A stretch of DNA of 64,000 bases from Polaribacter sp. SA4-10 (GCA_949519155.1 CATIQU010000021.1:1-64000); one strand, 5' to 3'. Counted from the stretch's first letter, positions 24,536 to 34,192 are shown. The notes: generated from the letters alone by a model not told the origin. Made by a program: numbers and translations.

Positions 24536-26920
24536 TTATTTTTGGAGCAAACCAATAGTTGCTTTTTTATTTTTCTCTTTTAATAATGCCGATTCCTTAC
24601 TCGGTATAAATAGTGTTTTATCTTCCCATTTAGGGCTTTTGTATAAGAGGTCAGATTTCCTTGCTCCTTGACTTATTTTCACATAACCACTATTATTGAT
24701 CAAACAGTTAGAAATTTGCTGTGATATCCCTTTCAAAACGATGGGCGTTTTAATCTTATAACTGTTGTCAAATACTGAATTTACAATCTTCACACGATGA
24801 ATTCCATCAGCTTTAATTATTTTTCCTTTTTCGCGATTGTCAACATTGTAAAAAACACAATTTTCTACCAATAAATCACCACCAGAAATCATGTTATTTG
24901 GAATTTTTCTGACATAATTGATGGCAGATTCTTCAATATTTTTAAACGCCGAGTTTTTAACGATAATAAAATTTGCATTGAACATTCCCATCTTCTTATT
25001 GTCATAAGACAAATTAAGACCTCGATAATTATTTTCAAATCTCGAATTCACAAAACTAAGCGTATCTGCTTTTGTACCATTATAGGCTTTAAAAACACTA
25101 CCGCCTTTTTTATTTTTAAAATTTTGAAAAGTAACCGTATCAACAAATAAGTTATAACTAGCTCCTTGTAGTTTATCTGGAGATACAATGGCATATTTTA
25201 AGTTTGAGTTTTTTCCATCTATAAATACATGACTCATTTTAAAAGTGACATTTTCTTCTACTCGGAAGAGGTAATCAATGGGTTTCTTAATATTTTTATT
25301 AGCGGCAATAATCGTTGCTCCCCCTTTATCTCCAATAATTGTAATGTCTTTGGTTATTTTTATTTTCTTCTCCAAAAAGTACTCACCAGTTTGTAAATAC
25401 AGTGTTGATCCACTTACTGCACTGCTAATTGCTTTTCTTAACGTTTCTAAACCCGGTTTAACGACGGTGACTTGTGCATCCTGAACGGGAGGAATAATAT
25501 TAGGAGTCCATCCTGGACCCGCTCTTAAAGTAAGTGCTTTAGGTAGTTTTTTAGAATCCAAATTGAAAGCACCTGCAGCATAAAGTGTTCTTGCTTTTTT
25601 TGTAATGTCTTTTGTTGGACTCTTTTTATTTTTAAATACACTGGTTAAGGCAATATTGTTTGCCGTGGGTATTGGGAATGAACCAATTTCTTTCCAATCT
25701 ATTTGGGTAGGAATGAATCCGTTTTTGGCAATAGATGGAAGTGTATGTATATAGTTTTTATGAAAAGAAATTCCACGAACATCATCGGCGAAAATAATAT
25801 TATTGGCCGAATTTACATTGTAAATAATATTATTCGAAAAGTTGGTATTTATAGGAGCCAATGTTTTTTCAGCATCTTTCCCCTCCCCAAATGAAATAGG
25901 TCCAGAATTTATAATGGTATTATTTTGGATATCAACATTTTTTACCTGGTGGTATCTATTCAACGGAGAGTTTGGCACGCCATTCATCACCACGATAGCA
26001 CCTCTATAACCATCCCCAGCCAATCCAATTAAAAGATTATTTCGAATAATATGACCTTCATTAATAATTCTGATCCCTCCTGTTTTAGAAACACCATTTC
26101 CCAAAAAAACGTTGTTTTCTACCAGGGCGTTGTTCCCGTGTCGTAAGGTTAAAGTTCCTTTACTTTCTAAAAATAAATTCTCTCTAAAAATATTATCTCC
26201 AGATTTATTCGATACAATTTCAATTTCCCCATCACAATTTAGAAAAACATTACTTTCTACTACTGTTTTTGATGATTTCATAGAATTGGCACTTGTTCCA
26301 ATCCGAATTGTTTCTCCTCCGTTGGTTCCAAGCTCCGGTCTGTTTCCAAATATATTGTGATCAATGCGGTGCCTATTCTCTATGTGCTCCGCTCCTTTCA
26401 ACCATACAACCAAAGTTGTTCCAGGACTCGTCTTTCCAGTAAAATTATTATGATCTACTCGGTTATTTTTCCCCCAAAGATCTACCCAATGATCTTTAAT
26501 ACCCTCTTTTACTTTATAATAAGAAATTGTAGAATTCGTAAATCGGCAATTGTTTGCATATTCTTTCGCATCATTTCGAAATTGTACTACAGACTTAAAA
26601 GATGGATTTCCATCTTTAAACCACAATCCACTTACAATAACATAGTTCCCAGAAATATTTAAGGTAGAATTTCCTGTTATGAAAACTTTCCCTGGAGTTT
26701 CTGCCTTTACAATAATTGGACTCCCTTTTATTCCATCTCCAAAAGCGTTCATTTTAAAATCATTCCAAACACCGTTTTTAAGCACAATAACACTCCCTGG
26801 TTTTGCAGTTTTTATCGTTTTATTATAGTCTGAAATGGAAGAAACGAATACCTCTTGTGCAGCAATAAATGAACTTAAAAAGAGTAAAAGTATTACGACA
26901 ATGTGATGTAAATTTTTCAT
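24536..26920 (-). CDS. PL6 alginate lyase
   Basis: A 794-residue PL6-family beta-helix lyase with a cleavable signal peptide (SSFIAAQEVFV). PL6 features are LKNGVWNDFKMNAFG, RVDHNNFTGKTSPGTTLVVW, IFGNRPELGTNGGETIRIG and GTLTLRHGNNALVENNVF. The Lys/Arg pair typical of the active site lies within these segments. The C-terminal half is a second beta-helix region with many Asn turns. It heads the left-going lyase operon. A single palindromic TGGTTAACCA lies 12 bases upstream of its start. Confidence 0.9.
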   Translation of the reverse strand: MKNLHHIVVILLLFLSSFIAAQEVFVSSISDYNKTIKTAKPGSVIVLKNGVWNDFKMNAFGDGIKGSPIIVKAETPGKVFITGNSTLNISGNYVIVSGLWFKDGNPSFKSVVQFRNDAKEYANNCRFTNSTISYYKVKEGIKDHWVDLWGKNNRVDHNNFTGKTSPGTTLVVWLKGAEHIENRHRIDHNIFGNRPELGTNGGETIRIGTSANSMKSSKTVVESNVFLNCDGEIEIVSNKSGDNIFRENLFLESKGTLTLRHGNNALVENNVFLGNGVSKTGGIRIINEGHIIRNNLLIGLAGDGYRGAIVVMNGVPNSPLNRYHQVKNVDIQNNTIINSGPISFGEGKDAEKTLAPINTNFSNNIIYNVNSANNIIFADDVRGISFHKNYIHTLPSIAKNGFIPTQIDWKEIGSFPIPTANNIALTSVFKNKKSPTKDITKKARTLYAAGAFNLDSKKLPKALTLRAGPGWTPNIIPPVQDAQVTVVKPGLETLRKAISSAVSGSTLYLQTGEYFLEKKIKITKDITIIGDKGGATIIAANKNIKKPIDYLFRVEENVTFKMSHVFIDGKNSNLKYAIVSPDKLQGASYNLFVDTVTFQNFKNKKGGSVFKAYNGTKADTLSFVNSRFENNYRGLNLSYDNKKMGMFNANFIIVKNSAFKNIEESAINYVRKIPNNMISGGDLLVENCVFYNVDNREKGKIIKADGIHRVKIVNSVFDNSYKIKTPIVLKGISQQISNCLINNSGYVKISQGARKSDLLYKSPKWEDKTLFIPSKESALLKEKNKKATIGLLQK

Positions 26921-26931
26921 ATGATAAAAAT

Positions 26932-26941
26932 TGGTTAACCA
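26932..26941. promoter_or_regulatory. Single TGGTTAACCA operator
   Basis: TGGTTAACCA is a perfect palindrome, extended by one base on each side (T/A). It shares the arms of the operators at 15278-15313 and 23399-23421 and lies just upstream of the PL6 start. Only one copy is present, so binding may be weaker or the mechanism different. Confidence 0.65.
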
Positions 26942-27122
26942 ATTACTAAATTATAAAAATATTTCAAACGAGCGGTTAAATACCGAATTAATATTTTAAA
27001 GCTGAATTAAACCTATTGGATTATTAATATTATTGATACTATTGAAATCATAAAACCAGGAATATTTCAAAAATAAAACGAATTCAAAAAACTATTTCAT
27101 GAACGAATTGCAAAGTAATAAC

Positions 27123-27130
27123 TACTTTTG
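27123..27130 (+). promoter_or_regulatory. Bacteroidota -7 element upstream of LtaS-like gene
   Basis: TACTTTTG matches the TAnnTTTG -7 consensus and lies 56 bases upstream of the chosen start. No good TTTG -33 element is seen at the usual distance. Confidence 0.45.
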
Positions 27131-27185
27131 TACTTAATAAGGCCACCAATTTAAAAACGGATTGTATTAATTTTATTTGATTTCA

Positions 27186-29189
27186 ATGATAAAGAAAATT
27201 CCCAATTACATTCAATATATCATTAAGAACGTCTTCTTCTTATTTGCATTTATCGTTCTATTTAGAATTATTTTTTATAATTTCTCAATGGAGTTAGATG
27301 GTGTATCGGCAAATGAAATTAGAAAATCATTTTTATTAGGGCTTCGGTTTGATTTAAAATTAGCCATTCTTTCCTTTTTTCCATTAGCACTTTTGATATT
27401 GATTGTGAATTTTACCTTTTTCAAAAAAAGTATTTATAAGAAAATAAACAATATCTATTTAACGCTTACATACATTGTTGTTTTACTTTTTCATGTAGTT
27501 GATTTTGGCTACTACGAGTACCTTGCGATGCGCTTAGATGCAAGTGCACTTCGTTTTTTAAGTAATATAAAAATCTCTTCACAAGTTTTATTTGAAAGTT
27601 ACCCAGTTTACAAAGGTCTTCTAGGCCTCATTATTTTTAGTTTTCTCATCTACAAGTTCACCAATTATAATTACAAAGCAATCAATACAAACAATCGTTT
27701 CCTCTCCAAAAAAATGAAAGCTGCTTATTTTACAGGTGTTTTTCTTTTACTTTCTTTTGGTGTATACAACAGCCTTACATATTATCCATTACGTTGGAGT
27801 GAAGCCTTTTTCTCCAAAAATAATAGCGTAAATCAGTTTGGATTGAATCCTGTTTTATATTTCTTTGATAGTTTTGCTTTTAGAAGTGAAGGCATTGACA
27901 TGGAAAAATTACAAACCTATTACCCTGTCATTGCTGCGCATTTGAATTTACCAAAAGACCGTATTTCCTTTAAGAAAAAAGTAACTTTTAACAACCCCTA
28001 TAAAGAAAAACCCAATATTATTTATGTGATGTTAGAATCTACTGGAACTGCACCAATGAGCTTTTATGGAAACCCATTAAACAGTACACCAAAAATGGAT
28101 TCAATCCTTAAAGAAAGTGCGAGTTTCTCTAAGTTTTATGTACACAAACCAGGAACTGCAGGAAGCGTTTTTGCAAGCATTACAGGCTTGCCCGATATTG
28201 ACGATGTAAAAACAGTTTCCAGAAATCCGTTAGCAATCGATCAGCGAATTATTTTTGATCAATACAACGGATATGAAAAACGTTATTTTATTGGCGGAAG
28301 CGCCAACTGGGCTAATATTAGAGCTGTTTTCCAATCGAATATAGAAGGGTTAAAAATATTTGAAGAAGGGAGTTTTGAAGAAGAAATAAGAGCAGATGTA
28401 TGGGGAATTGACGATTATGAATTGTTTAAAGAATCGAACAAAGAACTCAAAAAAATGCATCAAAAAAAGCAACCATTTGTTGCCTATATTCAAACAGCCA
28501 CCAATCACATGCCGTTTACGGTACCAGATAAAAAAGAAACGTTTAGACCAATTCTTGACAGTGAAATTTCAGAAGAAACATTACTCAAAGGAGGTTTTCG
28601 ATCTTTAGGACAGTTGAATGGAATTCGATATTTAGATTTTAACGTGGCACGTTTTTTAGAAAGAGCCAAAGAAGCAGGCTATTACGACAATTCTATATTT
28701 GTCTTTTTTGGAGATCATAGGGGTGGTATGAAGCAATTAAATTTTTTAGATGACAATGAGGATGATTTAGGAATTCAAGTGCATCATGTACCGTTTTTTA
28801 TACATGCACCAAAATATATAAAACCACAGGTTTTAGACAAATATGCCAAATTGATAGATGTATTCCCAACAGCAACAAGCTTAGCCAAATTAGACTATAC
28901 AAACTACACTTTAGGAAGAGACTTACTAGACAGTACAAACACAGACACTGCAGCTTTTGTCTACATTCAGAGTAAAGGGGAAAGAGCGGTAGGACTGATT
29001 AAGGATGGTTTTTATTACGAAAAAAATAACATTTCTAAAAAAGCCAGTTTGTATCGCTTGAATGCAGATAAGCAAATAGACGTTAAAAAACAAAATCCTT
29101 TGATTGCCCAAAGTATGGACAGCCTGCTTTCAGGGTACTATTACAGCACCAAATACTTGTATTTTAATAACAAGAAGTTAGCTAAATAA
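27186..29189 (+). CDS. LtaS-like membrane sulfatase-fold phosphotransferase
   Basis: A protein of 667 residues with five N-terminal membrane helices and a C-terminal alkaline-phosphatase/sulfatase-fold domain. The catalytic nucleophile is the Thr of HKPGTAGSVFAS. NIIYVMLEST is the first metal-binding strand and FFGDHRGG the later metal site. The family transfers phosphoglycerol or phosphoethanolamine groups to envelope glycans or lipids; the real substrate in Bacteroidota is unclear. I start at ATG 27186 rather than TTG 27177. Its 3' end overlaps the convergent PAP2 gene by 12 bases. Confidence 0.85.
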   Translation: MIKKIPNYIQYIIKNVFFLFAFIVLFRIIFYNFSMELDGVSANEIRKSFLLGLRFDLKLAILSFFPLALLILIVNFTFFKKSIYKKINNIYLTLTYIVVLLFHVVDFGYYEYLAMRLDASALRFLSNIKISSQVLFESYPVYKGLLGLIIFSFLIYKFTNYNYKAINTNNRFLSKKMKAAYFTGVFLLLSFGVYNSLTYYPLRWSEAFFSKNNSVNQFGLNPVLYFFDSFAFRSEGIDMEKLQTYYPVIAAHLNLPKDRISFKKKVTFNNPYKEKPNIIYVMLESTGTAPMSFYGNPLNSTPKMDSILKESASFSKFYVHKPGTAGSVFASITGLPDIDDVKTVSRNPLAIDQRIIFDQYNGYEKRYFIGGSANWANIRAVFQSNIEGLKIFEEGSFEEEIRADVWGIDDYELFKESNKELKKMHQKKQPFVAYIQTATNHMPFTVPDKKETFRPILDSEISEETLLKGGFRSLGQLNGIRYLDFNVARFLERAKEAGYYDNSIFVFFGDHRGGMKQLNFLDDNEDDLGIQVHHVPFFIHAPKYIKPQVLDKYAKLIDVFPTATSLAKLDYTNYTLGRDLLDSTNTDTAAFVYIQSKGERAVGLIKDGFYYEKNNISKKASLYRLNADKQIDVKKQNPLIAQSMDSLLSGYYYSTKYLYFNNKKLAK

Positions 29190-29750
29190 TCGATGCTCTG
29201 CTTTTCGATACAAATAGTAATAACCATTGGCAAATAGTACTCCCATTAAAATTCCTAATGTAACATCAATTGGAAAGTGCACTCCTAAGTACAATCTACT
29301 ATATGCAAAGATGAGTGGAAAGCAAATAATGAAATAAATGTATTTGTACTTTTCTCTCAATACCAAAATGGTAAATACTGCGAAAAATGTAGACGTTGCA
29401 GCATGACCAGACACAAAACTAAAACTTTTTGGTTTTATAAAGGTTCTTAAAATTTCTTGAATTTCCGGATCATTATTGGGACGCAGTCTTCCCGTAGAAT
29501 TCTTAATTAAATTGACAAATTGATCGGAAAAGGCAACCAATAAAATCATGGAAAAAATGATAAATCCACCACGTTTCCAACCGTTTGATTTGATCACTAA
29601 ATAAAAAATAAAAATAAACAATGGGGCCCAGCTAAACTGATTGGTGATTAATAACCAAAAAGAGTCCCATTGCTCATTTCCTAAACTGTTTAAAAAAACT
29701 AAAAGATCTTTGTCTTTTTGTAAAATAGATTCTAACAAATTATTTTCCAA
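29178..29750 (-). CDS. PAP2-family membrane phosphatase
   Basis: A 190-residue membrane phosphatase. The three PAP2 motifs are present: KNSTGRLRPN (KX6RP), SFVSGHAATS (PSGH-like, with Val in place of Pro) and SRLYLGVHFPIDV (SRX5HX3D) with the catalytic His. It has five or six hydrophobic helices. Likely substrates are undecaprenyl pyrophosphate or phosphatidic-acid-type lipids. It overlaps the stop of the upstream PPIase gene by 11 bases, so the two are probably cotranscribed. Confidence 0.9.
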   Translation of the reverse strand: MENNLLESILQKDKDLLVFLNSLGNEQWDSFWLLITNQFSWAPLFIFIFYLVIKSNGWKRGGFIIFSMILLVAFSDQFVNLIKNSTGRLRPNNDPEIQEILRTFIKPKSFSFVSGHAATSTFFAVFTILVLREKYKYIYFIICFPLIFAYSRLYLGVHFPIDVTLGILMGVLFANGYYYLYRKAEHRLFS

Positions 29751-30822
29751 CTTTTAAAATTTCTACTTCAAAAACGATATCTGCTTTTGGAGGAAATATT
29801 CCACCACCTTTTTCACCATAAGCGATATAGTATGGTATGAAAAGGCGTGCCTTCTCTCCTTCTCGAAGCATCCTCAAACCTTCCTTAAATCCTGCAATTA
29901 AAGGTCTTTCTTTATTGTCCAACTGAAACGTAAATGGCTTTTTACCGGCATCTAAAGTAGATTGCAATCTCTTACCATCTCCTAAGAATAAGGTGAAGTT
30001 GATTGTTATTGGTTGATTATCAACTACTTTTTTTCCACGAGTATTTTTTAACTTTAAAACCTTTAACCCAGAGGCCGTAGCGGTTACATTGTCTGCACCC
30101 AGTTTTGTGTAATTTTTAGCTTTCACTTCTAAAAACTGATTGTATCGAACCTGTTCTGCTTTATTTGCCGCTGCTTTTTGTTCTTTCTGAGCATTGGCTA
30201 AAGTGATTTCTGCTGCTAAAAATGTTTTTGCAGCAACAAAATTTTCAGCCTTCTCTCCGATTCTTATGATTTTAACAGCAAATATGGTATCGGATTTTAC
30301 AATTGAATGGACAACATCCAGCCCTTTAATTACAGCACCAAAAATACTATGCTTACCATCTAACCATGGTGTCGGTTTGTGGGTTATAAAAAATTGACTT
30401 CCATTGGTATTAGGCGAGCCAGGGTTTGCCATAGAAAGCACTCCAGGAGCGTCATGCTTGTATTTAATACCTCCAGCATTGTCTTTAGGGAACTCGTCGG
30501 CAAAAAGGTATTTAGAGCCTCCACTACCCGATTCTACATCATCTCCTGATTGAATGATGAAATTTGGTACTACACGATAAAAACGAAGACCATCATAAAA
30601 TTTCTTTCCTTTAAACTTAGCACCTACTTTAGGATGTGTCCCTTCTGCCAAACCAACAAAATTGGCAACTGTTAACGGAGTTTCTTCTTGATATAATTCT
30701 AAAAGAACATTCCCTTTACTTGTTTGCATATCTGCATAGAGTCCGTTATTTAAATCTTTATAAGCAGACTCACAAGAAAATGCACCAATCAGTAATAAAA
30801 TTACTATTTTACAATTCTTCAT
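29740..30822 (-). CDS. Cyclophilin-FKBP fusion peptidyl-prolyl isomerase
   Basis: A 360-residue exported lipoprotein (LIGAFSCESA). Residues about 28-190 form a cyclophilin domain (FYRVVPNFIIQSGD, GVLSMANPGSPNTNGSQFFI, WLDGKHSIFG). Residues about 245-360 form an FKBP domain (FKEGLRMLREGEKARLFIPY, then FEVEILKV). A charged Ala/Lys-rich linker lies between them. Carrying both PPIase folds in one chain points to a periplasmic folding chaperone. It is third in a row of four tightly packed genes with gldI and another FKBP. Confidence 0.92.
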   Translation of the reverse strand: MKNCKIVILLLIGAFSCESAYKDLNNGLYADMQTSKGNVLLELYQEETPLTVANFVGLAEGTHPKVGAKFKGKKFYDGLRFYRVVPNFIIQSGDDVESGSGGSKYLFADEFPKDNAGGIKYKHDAPGVLSMANPGSPNTNGSQFFITHKPTPWLDGKHSIFGAVIKGLDVVHSIVKSDTIFAVKIIRIGEKAENFVAAKTFLAAEITLANAQKEQKAAANKAEQVRYNQFLEVKAKNYTKLGADNVTATASGLKVLKLKNTRGKKVVDNQPITINFTLFLGDGKRLQSTLDAGKKPFTFQLDNKERPLIAGFKEGLRMLREGEKARLFIPYYIAYGEKGGGIFPPKADIVFEVEILKVGK

Positions 30823-30825
30823 CGT

Positions 30826-31554
30826 TTATTTTACAATTTCCAACAATTCAACTTCAAAAACCAATGTAGAGAATGGCTTGATAAGTGCTCCTCTTTCTTG
30901 GGTGCCATATGCCAATTCTTGGGGAACAAAGAATTTATATTTAGAACCCACATTCATTAGTTGTAATCCTTCAGTCCAACCTTTAATTACCTGGTTTAGA
31001 CCGAATACAGATGGAGTCCCTTTGTCAACAGAACTATCAAATACTTTACCCGCAATTGTAGTTCCATGATAATGTACTTTGACTCTTGTTGTAGGTCCAG
31101 ATGGTTGCGCACCCTTTCCTTGCTTCATCACTAAGTATTGTAAACCACTTGCAGTCGTTTTTACACCTGACTTCTTTTTGTTTTCTTCTAAAAAGGCAAT
31201 TCCTTCTTTTTTAACACCAGAAAATTTTAAGGCCGCTTCTTTGTCCTTTAGATCAAACTGTGCTTTTCTTTTTTCCAATTGTAATTTTTGAAAAAATGGA
31301 TTTAATATTCCATTCAAATCTTTTGGATTGATCAACATATTTAAGGAATCCATTCCATTTCTAAAACCTTGTTGGTACAAATCTACATCTGCTTTGTCCC
31401 AATTTGCTTTGATCTTTACCGCCATATCCAATCCTAAGGAATAGCTTACAGAATCTAATTCGTTTTCTAATGATTTCTTTTCTACTTGTTGGTTGTTACA
31501 AGAAACTAGTCCAGCTAAAACAGCTGCAAATGCTAAATTTTTAATTGTTTTCAT
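30826..31554 (-). CDS. FKBP-type peptidyl-prolyl isomerase lipoprotein
   Basis: A 242-residue protein with a lipobox in LAGLVSCNNQ. Residues about 25-125 form an FKBP_N-like helical dimerisation domain (SYSLGLDMAVKIKANWDKA). The FKBP catalytic domain follows (VKVHYHGTTIAGKVFDSS, IKGWTEGLQLMNVGSKYKFF). This is the FkpA/Mip architecture, a periplasmic chaperone and prolyl isomerase. It overlaps gldI by 14 bases and ends 3 bases before the fusion PPIase. Confidence 0.92.
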   Translation of the reverse strand: MKTIKNLAFAAVLAGLVSCNNQQVEKKSLENELDSVSYSLGLDMAVKIKANWDKADVDLYQQGFRNGMDSLNMLINPKDLNGILNPFFQKLQLEKRKAQFDLKDKEAALKFSGVKKEGIAFLEENKKKSGVKTTASGLQYLVMKQGKGAQPSGPTTRVKVHYHGTTIAGKVFDSSVDKGTPSVFGLNQVIKGWTEGLQLMNVGSKYKFFVPQELAYGTQERGALIKPFSTLVFEVELLEIVK

Positions 31555-32092
31555 CTTTCTTTTTTTTTATATTTAATAATGTTACGGTACTTTTTATCGT
31601 TTGATTTACTTCAATTTTATTTCCATCACCAGCAATTCCAAAAGCATGATAGGATGGAATTACAAAAGTAACAGTTTCTCCAACTTTCATCAACTTTATT
31701 CCTTTTTGTAGTCCAGAAATAAAATCTTCTTTATCTACTTTATAGTTTTTTATCCCAAGAACTGCTTTGCTATAAAGTATAGTTCCTTGCAAGTCGGTAA
31801 TATTATATTCAAGAATAACTTCATCTCCAAATTTTGGAAGAGGGCTGTTTTTTATTTCTTTATTTAGGTAAACATACCAAAATCCATTTTTAGAAACTTC
31901 ATAGATCTGAGTGGAATCTTTATTTATATACGCTTCTATACCTTTAACTTCTTGCGCATTTAAAACTTTAGACGTTCCAACTGTTTCGGAAAGCAATGTA
32001 CAAGATGGCTTTGGGTTTACAGGCCTTCTTGCTTCATTTTTTGAGCACCCAAAACAGATCAATACAATTAGAAAAAATCCTTTAATTTTCAT
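31541..32092 (-). CDS. gldI: Gliding-motility FKBP-like lipoprotein GldI
   Basis: An FKBP-type lipoprotein of 183 residues. The start at 32092 is chosen because it opens a lipoprotein signal (LIVLICFGCSKN) directly followed by the conserved ARRPV; an upstream Met would place the gene deep inside the DHH gene. The C-terminal FKBP core includes FISGLQKGIKLMKVGETVTF. GldI is needed for gliding and type IX secretion in Flavobacterium johnsoniae, probably by folding periplasmic parts. Its presence fits the T9SS tail in the alginate locus. Confidence 0.85.
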   Translation of the reverse strand: MKIKGFFLIVLICFGCSKNEARRPVNPKPSCTLLSETVGTSKVLNAQEVKGIEAYINKDSTQIYEVSKNGFWYVYLNKEIKNSPLPKFGDEVILEYNITDLQGTILYSKAVLGIKNYKVDKEDFISGLQKGIKLMKVGETVTFVIPSYHAFGIAGDGNKIEVNQTIKSTVTLLNIKKKKDENN

Positions 32093-33110
32093 ACGAAGTG
32101 AATAATTCTTGTTGATATGTTGTAACCAATGAGGTAAATTTAGCAACGGTTTCATCCATAGATAAATCTGATTTTCCACCAGCAGCATTATCATGTCCTC
32201 CTCCTTCAAAATGATTTCTTGAAAATTGATTTACCGAAAAATCTCCCTTAGATCGAAAGGACATCTTAACTATGTCTTGCTCTGCATCTTCAATGAAAAT
32301 TGCTGCAAAAATAATTCCTTTTAGCGATAACGCGTAATTTACAATTCCTTCCGTATCTCCTTTTTGAAAATCAAACCGCTTTTTTTCCTCACTTGTAAGT
32401 GTAATGTAGGCAGTTTTACATTCTGGCACAATTTTCATATTACTCAACGCCTGTCCTAACAACAATAATCTGTTATAAGAATTTGCATCGTATACATTGT
32501 TATGAATTTTGTCGTTTTCTGCACCCTTATCAATTAAATCGGCAATAATTCGGTGTGTTTTACTGGTGGTTGAACGAAAACGAAAAGATCCTGTATCCGT
32601 CATAATACCAGTATATAAACACGTAGCAATGTCTGCATCGATTAAATCTAAATCGTTGTTCAATTCAATAAATTGATAGACCATTTGGCAGGTAGAACAA
32701 ATCTCTACATCAGAATACATATACTTTACATCATCAGGCTGTTGATGATGATCTATCATTGCAAAATCATTTGGATATTTTTCCAGGGTATTTTGCATAT
32801 CAGATCCCACTCTGTGTAAAGCATTAAAATCCAATAGAAAAATAAGATCCGAATTCTTAATTTCTCTTTGAGATTGACTGTTTTGCCAATCAAAACGATA
32901 GGTTTCATCAGATCCTGGCAGCCAATGTAAAAATTCAGGATACTCGTTAGGCACTACAACAGTAGCGTTGTGCCCTTTTTTATTTAAATATTTTGATAAG
33001 GCTAAAGTAGACCCCATTGCATCTCCATCCGGATTGCGATGTCCTACAACAACGATATTTCTTTGTTTTTCTAAAAAACCTTTTAATTCTTCAAATCCTT
33101 TTAAAATCAT
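32082..33110 (-). CDS. nrnA: DHH-family phosphoesterase (NrnA-like)
   Basis: A 342-residue cytoplasmic enzyme of the DHH/DHHA1 family that degrades nano-RNAs and/or 3'-phosphoadenosine 5'-phosphate. Metal-binding motifs are GHRNPDGDAMGS (about 22-33), LDFN and the name-giving DHHQQPDD (about 118-125). The DHHA1 domain ends with GGGHDNAAGG. It overlaps gldI by 11 bases; the DHH-gldI arrangement is common in flavobacteria. Confidence 0.9.
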   Translation of the reverse strand: MILKGFEELKGFLEKQRNIVVVGHRNPDGDAMGSTLALSKYLNKKGHNATVVVPNEYPEFLHWLPGSDETYRFDWQNSQSQREIKNSDLIFLLDFNALHRVGSDMQNTLEKYPNDFAMIDHHQQPDDVKYMYSDVEICSTCQMVYQFIELNNDLDLIDADIATCLYTGIMTDTGSFRFRSTTSKTHRIIADLIDKGAENDKIHNNVYDANSYNRLLLLGQALSNMKIVPECKTAYITLTSEEKKRFDFQKGDTEGIVNYALSLKGIIFAAIFIEDAEQDIVKMSFRSKGDFSVNQFSRNHFEGGGHDNAAGGKSDLSMDETVAKFTSLVTTYQQELFTSYEN

Positions 33111-33146
33111 AAGTGGCGAAGATACAATTTAATTAAAAAATTTATG

Positions 33147-33154
33147 TAATTTTG
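33147..33154 (+). promoter_or_regulatory. -7 element upstream of ndk
   Basis: TAATTTTG fits the TAnnTTTG consensus and lies 57 bases before the ndk start, in the gap between divergent genes. Confidence 0.45.
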
Positions 33155-33211
33155 CCCCGATTTTGTGAGGCACTCTCACAGACACCAATATGTAATTTAA
33201 AAGTCAATATT

Positions 33212-33631
33212 ATGGCAACAAATAGAACATTTACAATGCTAAAACCAGATGCTGTTGAAAACGGTCATACTGGAGCTATTTTAGAAAAAATGAATGCTGC
33301 AGGATTTAGAATTGTAGCTTTAAAGAAAACACAAATGACCAAGGCGAATGCTGAAGCTTTCTATGCAGTGCATAATGAGCGTCCATTTTTTGGTGAATTA
33401 GTGGAATTTATGACGCGTGGACCAGTTGTGGCTGCGATCTTAGAAAAAGAAAATGCAGTAGAAGATTTTAGAACTTTAATTGGTGCTACAAATCCTGCGG
33501 ATGCTGCTGAAGGAACGATTCGAAAAATGTATGCAACTTCTATGGGAGAAAATGCAGTACATGGTTCTGACTCTGATGAAAATGCTGCTATTGAAGGAAA
33601 TTTTCATTTTTCTGGTAAAGAGCAATTCTAA
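33212..33631 (+). CDS. ndk: Nucleoside-diphosphate kinase
   Basis: A 139-residue NDK that moves the gamma phosphate between nucleotides through a phosphohistidine. The start at 33212 gives the normal N-terminus [14 protein letters not shown]. The active-site His lies in NAVHGSDS, near residue 115. The length is typical. The frame also extends 20 codons upstream, but that stretch covers the promoter element. Confidence 0.97.
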   Translation: MATNRTFTMLKPDAVENGHTGAILEKMNAAGFRIVALKKTQMTKANAEAFYAVHNERPFFGELVEFMTRGPVVAAILEKENAVEDFRTLIGATNPADAAEGTIRKMYATSMGENAVHGSDSDENAAIEGNFHFSGKEQF

Positions 33632-33653
33632 AAAGGATTCCTTTTAAAAATTT

Positions 33654-33685
33654 AAAAAACTCACAACGAAAGTTGTGAGTTTTTT
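33654..33685. terminator. Terminator after ndk
   Basis: The stem is ACTCACAAC with GTTGTGAGT around a GAAA tetraloop, flanked by A and T runs on the two sides. It sits 23 bases past ndk and can act in both directions, although the DUF721 gene on the other strand ends 64 bases further on. Confidence 0.9.
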
Positions 33686-33748
33686 AATATCAAGAATTCT
33701 TATCAATAGTATCGTTTTATATATTGGCTGAAATTGAAAAACTAATTT

Positions 33749-34045
33749 TTAAATCAACATCAATTTAGAAATAATTTCATCTCCAAACTCTTCATTGATC
33801 ATTTTAATAATTTTTTCTTTTCCATAACTCAGTTCTTCGCGAAGTACGGATGACGTTAATTGAATAATTAATGTCTTGTTTTGTATTTTCACTGAACTGG
33901 TGTGATTCGCAACTCCTGGCCCCATCATTTGATTCCAGGTTTCTTCTGCCTTTATTTTTTGCATTCCCTTGCTCAAATTATTTTCTTTGATAAAGCTCCC
34001 CATGAGGTCTTTTACTGAAAAAGAATCGTTTTCTCTTTTTGCCAT
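33749..34045 (-). CDS. DUF721 (DciA-like) protein
   Basis: A small basic protein of 98 residues with the DUF721 pattern: KAEETWNQMMGPGVANHTSS, then LIIQLTSSVLREELSYGKE. Proteins with this domain include DciA, a helicase-loading factor. It lies downstream of recF on the same strand, a common link in bacteria. The gap to recF is 147 bases and holds no other gene. Confidence 0.85.
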   Translation of the reverse strand: MAKRENDSFSVKDLMGSFIKENNLSKGMQKIKAEETWNQMMGPGVANHTSSVKIQNKTLIIQLTSSVLREELSYGKEKIIKMINEEFGDEIISKLMLI

Positions 34046-34192
34046 ATTTGTTTTTTACCTTCAGCTTGTGACGTTTTGCCCTTTGCTAATTATTAATTTT
34101 ACTTGTTTTAACATATTAATTGCGATCTTTTTACTAATGAGGCAAACTAATGAACAGAAACAATGTTCTGCCTTGTGCGTAACAGAAAGAGA

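Noticed and set aside
30826..31554. FKBP gene considered as gldI
   Set aside because: The next gene has the ARRPV motif after the lipobox that marks GldI; this one has an FkpA-like N-terminal domain.
33152..33211. Upstream extension of ndk by 20 codons
   Set aside because: It covers the -7 promoter element, and the internal ATG gives the normal NDK N-terminus.
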